Shown: positions 9,456 through 15,960 of the stretch, one piece after another
Position numbering within the stretch: the first letter of the stretch is position 1
Layout of the letters: each line of letters begins with the position of its first letter
Assembly (NCBI GenBank): GCA_017983695.1
Contig: JAGOAX010000008.1
Span: 186,001-250,000 of the forward strand
DNA: 64,000 bases
Source of the DNA: Ferruginibacter sp.
Lineage (GTDB): Bacteria > Bacteroidota > Bacteroidia > Chitinophagales > Chitinophagaceae
Direction of reading: 5' to 3'
Position numbers and translations under genes: made by a program
Notes under the pieces: generated by a model
Database searches by the model: none
What the model was told of the DNA's origin: nothing
Seen by the model: only the letters and a program-made list of their open reading frames with translations

Positions 9456-10649
9456 TTGATAGAAAAAAAACAATTATTTACTAAAGAAGAAAATGCCATA
9501 CTGGTTGGCCTGGTGTATAAAGAACAAACCGAAACCCAGGTTAACGAATACCTTGATGAGTTGGAGTTTTTGGCAGAGACCGCCGGAGCTAAAACAGTAA
9601 AACGTTTTACACAAAAATTACCGCACCCGGATAGTAAAACATTTGTGGGCAAGGGTAAACTGGAAGAAATAAAACAATTCATCCTTTTAAAAGGCAATAT
9701 CCATATTATAATATTTGATGACGAACTTACCGGTTCGCAGATACAGAATATAGAAAAAGAGCTGAACATAAAAACCATCGACCGCAGTGATCTGATACTG
9801 GACATTTTTGCCAGTCGTGCCAAAACCGCACAGGCAAAAACACAGGTAGAGCTGGCACAATACCAATATATTTTACCAAGGCTGAAGGGTATGTGGAAAC
9901 ATTTGGAAAGGCAGGGTGGCGGCGTTGGAACAAGAGGACCTGGTGAAACTGAAATTGAAACTGACCGTCGTATTGTAAAAGATAAGATCGGTCTGTTACG
10001 CAAGCGGCTTGCCGAAATAGATAAACAGGCATTTACCCAACGTAAAGATCGTGGTGAATTTATTCGGGTGGCATTGGTCGGTTATACCAATGTTGGTAAA
10101 TCAACCCTGATGAATTTATTAAGCAAGAGCGAAGTATTTGCAGAAAATAAATTATTTGCAACCTTAGATACCACCACACGTAAAGTTGTGTTTGAACAAA
10201 CACCATTTTTATTAAGTGATACTGTTGGTTTCATCAGGAAGTTACCGCACCATTTGGTAGAAAGTTTTAAAAGCACTTTAGATGAGGTGAGAGAAGCAGA
10301 TGTACTGTTACATGTCGTGGATATGTCTCATCCGCAATACGAAGAACAGTTAACTGTTGTAAACAACACACTGGCAGAATTGGGTGTTGCAGAAAAACCA
10401 ACCATTACCATATTTAATAAAATGGATAAGTACGTGGCAGAGGCTTTTGATCAATGGCTGGAGGCTGATGTTAAAAAAGAAATACTGAACGATTTAAAGC
10501 AACGCTGGCAAACCGAAACCCGGGGCAATTGTGTTTTTGTATCTGCTGTTGAAAAAACAAATATCGACTTGTTGCGGCAAACCATTTTAAATGCAGTAAG
10601 AGATGCTTACCATATACGTTATCCTTATAAGGCCGAGTTTTTTTATTAA
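9456..10649 (+). CDS. hflX: GTPase HflX
   Basis: HflX is a ribosome-associated GTPase that splits stalled ribosomes. The HflX N-terminal domain carries the Gly-rich loop QGGGVGTRGPGETEIETDRR (about 155 residues from this start), followed by a coiled segment, then the G domain with GYTNVGKSTL, DTVGFIRKLP and NKMDK. No ATG is available near the N-terminus. The candidates are TTG at 9402 (415 residues) and TTG at 9456 (397 residues); I chose 9456 because IEKKQLFTKEENAILVGL looks like the family's usual beginning and leaves room for a leader. The Rieske gene follows 17 nt later and is probably co-transcribed. Confidence 0.93.
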   Translation: MIEKKQLFTKEENAILVGLVYKEQTETQVNEYLDELEFLAETAGAKTVKRFTQKLPHPDSKTFVGKGKLEEIKQFILLKGNIHIIIFDDELTGSQIQNIEKELNIKTIDRSDLILDIFASRAKTAQAKTQVELAQYQYILPRLKGMWKHLERQGGGVGTRGPGETEIETDRRIVKDKIGLLRKRLAEIDKQAFTQRKDRGEFIRVALVGYTNVGKSTLMNLLSKSEVFAENKLFATLDTTTRKVVFEQTPFLLSDTVGFIRKLPHHLVESFKSTLDEVREADVLLHVVDMSHPQYEEQLTVVNNTLAELGVAEKPTITIFNKMDKYVAEAFDQWLEADVKKEILNDLKQRWQTETRGNCVFVSAVEKTNIDLLRQTILNAVRDAYHIRYPYKAEFFY

Positions 10650-10666
10650 AAACCGGCTGGCCCATT

Positions 10667-11026
10667 ATGAGTAAAGAAAAATATTCGTGGTTTAAAATAG
10701 CGCTTTCTCCGGGTGAAATTAATTTTTCAGCTAATGGCATGACGGTAATTGATGTAAATGGAAAAAAGATTTGCCTGGGCTTGCACAACAATATTATAAA
10801 CGCCTGTGCCCACAAGTGCCCACATGCCGGAGGAATTTTATCCGAAGGGCATATTGATGCCCTGGGTAATATTGTATGCCCTTTGCACCGTTACAAATTC
10901 AATATACAAAATGGCCGTAATACCAGTGGCGAGGGTTATTATTTAAAAACATTCCCTGTAGAGATAAGGCCCGATGGCATTTTTATAGGCATTGCTGATA
11001 ATAACCTGTTTGGCTGGCTGAAATAG
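10667..11026 (+). CDS. Rieske [2Fe-2S] ferredoxin-like protein
   Basis: The 119-residue soluble Rieske protein has the cluster motifs CPHAGG (Cys and His ligands, about residues 49-51) and CPLHRYKF (about 71-78), with the usual spacing of roughly 19 residues between boxes. There is no signal peptide or membrane anchor, so it resembles the small cytoplasmic Rieske ferredoxins that feed oxygenases or reductases rather than the cytochrome bc1 subunit. Its redox partner is not nearby. It lies directly after hflX in the same direction. Confidence 0.9.
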   Translation: MSKEKYSWFKIALSPGEINFSANGMTVIDVNGKKICLGLHNNIINACAHKCPHAGGILSEGHIDALGNIVCPLHRYKFNIQNGRNTSGEGYYLKTFPVEIRPDGIFIGIADNNLFGWLK

Positions 11027-11061
11027 TTGCTCTATTTTTTTTTACTAAACCTAAAATGCCT

Positions 11062-11069
11062 TACTTTTG
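11062..11069 (+). promoter_or_regulatory. -7 element of tRNA-Asn
   Basis: TACTTTTG matches TAnnTTTG and lies 20 nt upstream of the tRNA-Asn 5' end, a normal distance. Confidence 0.5.
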
Positions 11070-11089
11070 CCCTCCCTTAAACGGGAAAT

Positions 11090-11163
11090 TCCTCCTTAGC
11101 TCAGTTGGTTAGAGCATCTGACTGTTAATCAGAGGGTCGCTGGTTCAAGTCCAGCAGGGGGAG
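11090..11163 (+). tRNA. tRNA-Asn (GUU)
   Basis: Cloverleaf: acceptor TCCTCCT/AGGGGGA, D-arm GCTCAGTTGGTTAGAGC, anticodon arm CTGACTGTTAATCAG (anticodon GUU), T-arm GCTGGTTCAAGTCCAGC, discriminator G, CCA not encoded. Its last bases, GCAGGGGGAGC plus AAAAGGTC, recur at 20713, beyond the accessory island, so it may be the attachment target. Confidence 0.95.
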
Positions 11164-11166
11164 CAA

Positions 11167-11194
11167 AAGGTCAGCAAAAATGCTGGCCTTTTTT
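11167..11194 (+). terminator. Intrinsic terminator after tRNA-Asn
   Basis: AAGGTCAGC pairs with GCTGGCCTT around a short A-rich loop, with a run of T after it. Confidence 0.8.
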
Positions 11195-11222
11195 ATTACT
11201 TTCTTAAAACGGTTATATAATT

Positions 11223-11286
11223 TACTCCTTAGCTCAGTTGGTTAGACCCTCCCGACTTGTAGTCGGGAGGGTCGCTGGAATCCTCT
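11223..11286 (+). pseudogene. Broken tRNA-like sequence (UGU anticodon-like loop)
   Basis: Positions 11225-11246 repeat 22 nt of tRNA-Asn exactly (from CTCCTTAGC through GGTTAGA), and GGGTCGCTGG (11269-11278) repeats its variable loop and T-stem. In between lies a perfect 12-bp palindrome, GACCCTCCCGAC / GTCGGGAGGGTC around TTGTA, whose loop read as a tRNA gives UGU (Thr). The 3' side of the D-stem, the T-loop and the acceptor 3' strand are missing, so it cannot make a normal tRNA. It is probably a tandem tRNA copy broken by insertion. Confidence 0.6.
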
Positions 11287-11698
11287 ACAGGCCTGCATAT
11301 CAGCGACACCACCGAGTTTACTCTTGTGGTTCGAGGTTTGTGATTTTCATATTTTTCTTCAAAGGAATACGGTAGCTAACTGTCCTATAGTCATTTTTTT
11401 TTGATAACTCGTACCCTACTGCCAAGTTTTGTTATAAATGGATCTATGCGCAAATAGTTTCTTACATTTCTGCTCACCAAATAAACCTAAGGTAAAAAAT
11501 GGCAGTTTTTTAAGGGGAGCAAAATGTGTATAGAGTTTATAGTTTAATAATCAATGCCTTATGTAAAATAAATTTTTCTATAAAATATTATAGCATGATG
11601 CCTTAAATTATTATTAAATACATTACATTTGGTATATGTGTGTATTCTATTACATACATATAAAATTGTTTTTCTAATCATCTAAACTTATTTAAATT
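11287..11698. other. Non-coding left end of the island
   Basis: This stretch has no convincing gene. It starts with a GC-richer piece containing CAGGCCTG and a TCAGCGAC that is the inverse of the GTCGCTG at 11271, then becomes strongly AT-rich. Near the end is a TACATTTG element (11624-11631) followed by a 12-bp inverted repeat (11633-11662), both upstream of the radical SAM gene. Confidence 0.5.
11624..11662 (+). promoter_or_regulatory. Probable promoter and operator-like inverted repeat of the RiPP-like cluster
   Basis: TACATTTG (11624-11631) fits the -7 consensus; no good -33 box is found, which suggests help from an activator. Immediately downstream, the arms TATATGTGTGTA (11633-11644) and TACATACATATA (11651-11662) form a near-perfect inverted repeat around TTCTAT, covering the predicted start of transcription. 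It could be an operator or a 5' mRNA hairpin. Confidence 0.45.
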
Positions 11699-13354
11699 AT
11701 GTTTAAGACTTCTTTGTACACAATATTTATCCCGTTAGAGGATTCTGAAAATGAATGGATGTTAGTACATGGGTACTCGGGGGCAATTGATATAGTTAAT
11801 GATGCAATTGCTTTATTCTTAAGAAAGGGTGGCACTATTTCTGAATCGCAGATAGAGCAGAGTGAGATACCTTTTAAAAAGCAATCTTTAGAGTTATTAA
11901 TAAAACGTGGTTACTTGACTAATAAAACGCCAACTGAAGAAAAACTTTGGGTTACTAAAATGGCAAATTATTTACATTCGACAAAAACTCATGGCGCTAA
12001 TTTTTGCTTTCTTGTAGCCTACGATTGTAATTTTAGATGTCCATATTGCTTTGAGAATGGGATATCAAATAATGGTAAGGGATGGTCAAAAAAGACATTT
12101 ACAAAAGATTCTGTTGATAGAGCTTTTGAGGCCATGATTGAGATAGAGCCGACAAGAACGAAAATATCCAATGGAATAACTTTGTATGGCGGAGAGCCAT
12201 TATTGAAAAGAAACCTGAAATTGGTTGAATACATAGTTAATAAGGGAATTGAGAATGGTTATTTCTTTAGTGCAATAACTAATGGTTATGAATTAGAACA
12301 TTTCAAAGATTTGCTAAACTCCAAAATGATTAACAATGTACAAATAACTATTGATGGCCCAAAAAAAGTTCATGATACAAGAAGAACACATTACAAAGAT
12401 GGATCTACTTATGATACTATCATGAAAAACGTACAATTGTGCTTAGATAATAATGTTTTTGTATCAATACGTGTTAATACTGAAGTAAATAATTTTGATA
12501 ATTTATTTCAGTTAAATCAAGACTTAACTGAAAGGGGCTTTTTTAATTATAAAAACTTTACTGTTTATTCTGGACTTATTCATGGTGATGAGCAAATGAG
12601 TTGTAATGTTGTTATGTCTCCTGAAAAGGTTATTGAAAGTGGTAAGAAGTATGCTAAAGCTTTTGGGGAGATTGAGGTTAAAGGTGGTGACAGGTACGAC
12701 CCAGATGCACAGTATATAAACTTTGACGCTGAAGAAAAAAGGTTATTTAACCAAGACACTAATATCCAATTTCACTATCAAGCTGATGTGTCTTTACCTG
12801 AACAGGAGGTTATAAGAACAATGAACAGAAGTGAATACCTAAATAAGTTTAAAGAGGCATATAAAAAATCTCCTGATTTAAAAATTTCTTGCCAAGATTT
12901 CGGGTTACCTGGAAAAGTATTGCATGTGCTAAGGGAGAATAATTTATTTAATTTCCAATCTACATTTTGTGGCGCACAAACAGGGATGTATATATTAGAT
13001 CCTTGCGGTGATATTTATGCTTGTTGGGAACTAGTAGGACAAGATCAATATATTATTGGATCTTATAAAGATGAAATTGTTTTTGACATAGAAGCCGTTG
13101 AAAAATGGCAAGGAAAAAATATATCTAAAGTTGATGCTTGTTCAAAATGCAAATATGCATTTTTTTGTGGGGGAGGATGTATGGCTGGAGCCTTGAGAGA
13201 GGGAAGGGGATATAATTCACCTCATTGTGATGGCTATCCAAAGCTATTTCAACAACTTGTGCCTGATACTTACAATAAATATCTTTTAGAGCTTGAACGC
13301 CAAAAAAATGGAGAAAAAATTGAAAAGATAGAAACACACGCCCAGATTATTTAA
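11699..13354 (+). CDS. Radical SAM/SPASM peptide maturase
   Basis: The 551-residue protein has three parts. Residues 1-95 resemble the winged-helix recognition domain found at the front of peptide-modifying radical SAM enzymes (GYSGAIDIVNDAIALFL, later LLIKRGYL). The radical SAM core has C110-x3-C114-x2-C117 (CNFRCPYC) for the SAM-binding [4Fe-4S] cluster and YGGEPLL near 163. The C-terminal SPASM domain, about residues 420-520, has many Cys (FCGAQTGMYILDPCG, then CSKCKYAFFCGGGC and HCDGYP) for two auxiliary clusters. Such enzymes form thioether or carbon-carbon links, or epimerise residues, in ribosomal peptides. The precursor-like gene follows 86 nt later. The exact reaction is unknown. Confidence 0.9.
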   Translation: MFKTSLYTIFIPLEDSENEWMLVHGYSGAIDIVNDAIALFLRKGGTISESQIEQSEIPFKKQSLELLIKRGYLTNKTPTEEKLWVTKMANYLHSTKTHGANFCFLVAYDCNFRCPYCFENGISNNGKGWSKKTFTKDSVDRAFEAMIEIEPTRTKISNGITLYGGEPLLKRNLKLVEYIVNKGIENGYFFSAITNGYELEHFKDLLNSKMINNVQITIDGPKKVHDTRRTHYKDGSTYDTIMKNVQLCLDNNVFVSIRVNTEVNNFDNLFQLNQDLTERGFFNYKNFTVYSGLIHGDEQMSCNVVMSPEKVIESGKKYAKAFGEIEVKGGDRYDPDAQYINFDAEEKRLFNQDTNIQFHYQADVSLPEQEVIRTMNRSEYLNKFKEAYKKSPDLKISCQDFGLPGKVLHVLRENNLFNFQSTFCGAQTGMYILDPCGDIYACWELVGQDQYIIGSYKDEIVFDIEAVEKWQGKNISKVDACSKCKYAFFCGGGCMAGALREGRGYNSPHCDGYPKLFQQLVPDTYNKYLLELERQKNGEKIEKIETHAQII

Positions 13355-13370
13355 TTTTTTGTTTACATAG

Positions 13371-13412
13371 TTAACAATGTTTTCAAGAGGTGAACTATAG
13401 CAAAATTGTTAA
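13371..13412 (+). repeat. Inverted repeat before the precursor peptide gene
   Basis: TTAACAAT (13371-13378) and ATTGTTAA (13405-13412) form an 8-bp inverted repeat with a 26-nt loop, between the maturase stop and the peptide start. An AGAGGTGA stretch lies in the loop. It may set the ratio of peptide to maturase mRNA. Confidence 0.35.
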
Positions 13413-13440
13413 TAGTATTTTTTAATAAAAACAATCAAAT

Positions 13441-13704
13441 ATGGCTCAAAAAAAAGAAGAACTATCAAAATTGAAAAATGAAGAAATGCGGTCAGCAAAT
13501 GAAAACATTTACGATATGTTTTCCATTGAAGAATTAGAAAGTAGATTGCAAATGAGTGCAGCTCAGGCTTGGTGTGACACTAAATGTGGAACACATAGCA
13601 CTTGCCAGCCAGTTTGTACTACTCATAATCCATCATGTACAACTGACCAAATCTGCGGAACTATTGTTCCGTGTGTTCCTAATTGTGGCACACTCACTCA
13701 GTAG
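13441..13704 (+). CDS. Cys-rich RiPP precursor-like peptide
   Basis: The 87-residue peptide has a charged leader (residues 1-43, with the acidic helix-like MFSIEELESRLQ) and a core starting after AAQA at W44. The core has eight Cys (45, 49, 55, 59, 66, 72, 78, 82), many Thr, and no Lys except K48. Cys spacing is x3, x5, x3, x6, x5, x5, x3. A leader/core split with a Cys- and Thr-rich core next to a radical SAM/SPASM maturase fits a thioether-forming peptide such as a ranthipeptide or sactipeptide, though a lanthipeptide-like leader is also possible. I do not recognise a named family. A strong terminator follows, as expected for a highly expressed precursor. Confidence 0.75.
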   Translation: MAQKKEELSKLKNEEMRSANENIYDMFSIEELESRLQMSAAQAWCDTKCGTHSTCQPVCTTHNPSCTTDQICGTIVPCVPNCGTLTQ

Positions 13705-13726
13705 TTACAGAACCATTAATCTGTTT

Positions 13727-13767
13727 AATCATCGGGAAATATGTGTATATTCCCGATGATTTTTTTC
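13727..13767 (+). terminator. Strong terminator after the precursor gene
   Basis: A perfect 12-bp stem (13727-13738 with 13750-13761, containing ATCATCGGGAA) is followed by seven T. It lies between the peptide gene and the protease gene, so most transcripts should stop here and the downstream genes would depend on read-through or another promoter. Confidence 0.85.
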
Positions 13768-13827
13768 ATTAAACTTAACTCACTATTTTTTAGTGAAATA
13801 CCTGCAAGGAGTATAATATTTTCTATA

Positions 13828-15042
13828 ATGATTTCAATATTTAAAGACATAGAGATTAAAGAGTTTGACTCTTCAAAAACTTCAAAGAATTATTTGGTAT
13901 TATATCATGGTCGAATTTTTGAAATTAATAGCCTTGTTAAGAGTGTTGTTGAGTACGTTAAACAGGGTAAAACGGAAAATGAGATTGCTGAAACAATTTC
14001 TAAAAATGAAAATATCTCTCTTACTGAAAATCATATTCAACAAATCAAAGAGAACATTATTCAAAAAATATCTTCTGACAACGAGAATAGCATAGTTGAT
14101 AGTATTTATTTTAAGATAAAATTTATCAGTCCAAAAGTTGTTAAAGTAATATCAAGCTGTCTAACTTTTTTTTTTAATAAATTCATTTTTATCTTTTTAA
14201 ATATTCTTTTCGTACTTGTTTTCATTTTGATAGCCCCAATAATTTTTGCAAAAAGTGATTTATCTAACCCTAATAATTTTTTTCCTTCTATTCTTTTAAC
14301 AACTAGTATGATTTTATTCCATGAAATAGGTCATTCAACAGCAATAGAAAAATTTAATTTAAAACAGGAAGCTATTGGCTTTGGCTTCTATTTTTTTTCT
14401 CCCGTTTTTTATACAAATAGTACTCAAGCTTGGATGCTTGATAGAAAAAGAAGATTAATTATTGATTACGGGGGTATTTATTTTCAAACTCTCTTACTCA
14501 TTCCGTTAGGTATATATTTCTATTTTAGTAAAGATTTATTAGTAAAAAACATAATCACTTACAATTACATTATTATATACCTGAATCTAAATCCTTTTTT
14601 AAAGTTTGATGGGTATTGGATATTTTCAGATTTAATAGGTGTACCGAATCTACGTCAAAAATCTTCTGGTTTCTTATTGAAGCTATTTCAGAAATATTTT
14701 CTAAGGAAGAATATACAATTGAGTTTTTTAGAGGGATTAAAAAAACCGGTCCGTTATGCGTTTCTATTTTACGTAATTATAGTGAATATTTTTTTTGGTT
14801 ATTTCATTTTTTATCTGCTCCCCTTTTTCTTGGTAAGTTTTGCAAATGAAGTTATTCATAACTTTTCTGCGTTCCAAGAATCACTAGTCAGTTTAATTAT
14901 GTTTAAAAATTTGTGGCTAAACGCAAATATCTTTTTTTCTTACATTATTAAATGTGGGCTAATCCTCTTTTACATTATATTTTTATGGAAGCTTTTAATT
15001 AGGGTATATGTTTTATTAAAAGTAAATTTTAAAGTGAAATAA
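13828..15042 (+). CDS. M50-family membrane zinc metalloprotease
   Basis: I start it at the ATG at 13828 (404 residues) because the frame upstream runs through the terminator. Residues 1-90 look like a PqqD-type recognition fold (VLYHGRIFEINSLVKSVVEYV, then GKTENEIAETI). The membrane part has several transmembrane helices, the zinc site HEIGH (165-169) and the third-ligand motif NPFLKFDGYW (255-264, Asp 261). This matches site-2-protease-like enzymes of peptide clusters such as YydH. It may remove the leader within the membrane or assist export or self-protection. Its stop overlaps the next start (TAATG). Confidence 0.85.
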   Translation: MISIFKDIEIKEFDSSKTSKNYLVLYHGRIFEINSLVKSVVEYVKQGKTENEIAETISKNENISLTENHIQQIKENIIQKISSDNENSIVDSIYFKIKFISPKVVKVISSCLTFFFNKFIFIFLNILFVLVFILIAPIIFAKSDLSNPNNFFPSILLTTSMILFHEIGHSTAIEKFNLKQEAIGFGFYFFSPVFYTNSTQAWMLDRKRRLIIDYGGIYFQTLLLIPLGIYFYFSKDLLVKNIITYNYIIIYLNLNPFLKFDGYWIFSDLIGVPNLRQKSSGFLLKLFQKYFLRKNIQLSFLEGLKKPVRYAFLFYVIIVNIFFGYFIFYLLPFFLVSFANEVIHNFSAFQESLVSLIMFKNLWLNANIFFSYIIKCGLILFYIIFLWKLLIRVYVLLKVNFKVK

Positions 15043-15935
15043 TGGAAAACTATATGCAATCCCAAATTGACTCAATAGGAGAAATTGAAAATTTTAATAC
15101 ATATTTTTACACTCCATTTGCTAACCATTTTTCATATTTTATTATATCAAAACTCTTTAATGAGTTTGATTTTAAAAATAGAATAGCAAAAGATTTTAGT
15201 TGCTTAAATGGGGCAATTTATAAGTTGTATCACCATTTGGATTTGGTGGTGACTGATTTAGCTAAACTTAAATCACTTTCTAAATACGATGAAGAATTAT
15301 TAAAAAAAATAAAACTTGTTTTACTTGATTGGGAGAACAACCTTAAAGCAAATATGGCTTTTACAACCTACAGTCATGTTGAATTTATTATTCCAGCCAT
15401 CAAAAAAATTTTGCAGGATAAAATTTCAAATAGCCAAGCTCTCAATTTTGGGAATGATATAGAGGAAATATTTATGAATGTACCTGACTTAATTACTAAA
15501 CAAGTAAGAATTAGTATATCCTACAATTTTTCTGAGTCCCTTAATTTTCTTAAACAGTTTATTTCTAAGGTTTGTCCCATAGGTGAATTGTATAGCACTA
15601 TTTCAAATATTAATATTTCAATCCCTAATTACAAGAACAAGCAGATTTTAGATAAGAAAGCATTGTTAAATTACAATTCACTAAATGTTTTTTTTGATGT
15701 TGATCAAATTATAACCCCAGATGCATGGCAAGTCAACGCAATTTTATCAGAATTAGAAATAAATACAAACTCAGATTCTAAAATAATTTCAGAGAATATT
15801 AAATATTTATTTCCTAACAGCGATAAAAGTTACATTTCACAAGGTTACTCTAATTACAAAAATATATTGGCACAGTTAGATATTTTAGAGAAGAGCTATG
15901 AGATGCAAACAAACTACGCCTTTTTTAAATCATAA
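15042..15935 (+). CDS. Unrecognised cluster protein
   Basis: The 297-residue protein is not recognised. There is no signal peptide or membrane segment, and it is probably mostly alpha-helical. It is rich in Asn, Lys, Ile and Phe, with only a few Cys. Its ATG overlaps the protease stop by one base, which implies translational coupling and a linked function. It is followed 25 nt later by the terpene-synthase-like gene. A partner or scaffold for either neighbour, or a diverged isoprenoid-fold protein, are guesses; no catalytic motif can be seen. Confidence 0.75.
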   Translation: MENYMQSQIDSIGEIENFNTYFYTPFANHFSYFIISKLFNEFDFKNRIAKDFSCLNGAIYKLYHHLDLVVTDLAKLKSLSKYDEELLKKIKLVLLDWENNLKANMAFTTYSHVEFIIPAIKKILQDKISNSQALNFGNDIEEIFMNVPDLITKQVRISISYNFSESLNFLKQFISKVCPIGELYSTISNINISIPNYKNKQILDKKALLNYNSLNVFFDVDQIITPDAWQVNAILSELEINTNSDSKIISENIKYLFPNSDKSYISQGYSNYKNILAQLDILEKSYEMQTNYAFFKS

Positions 15936-15960
15936 AAACGTATAAAATAAAAATTGCTAA

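Noticed and set aside
13556..13759. 67-residue frame overlapping the peptide gene
   Set aside because: It is a shifted reading of the same bases and runs into the terminator.
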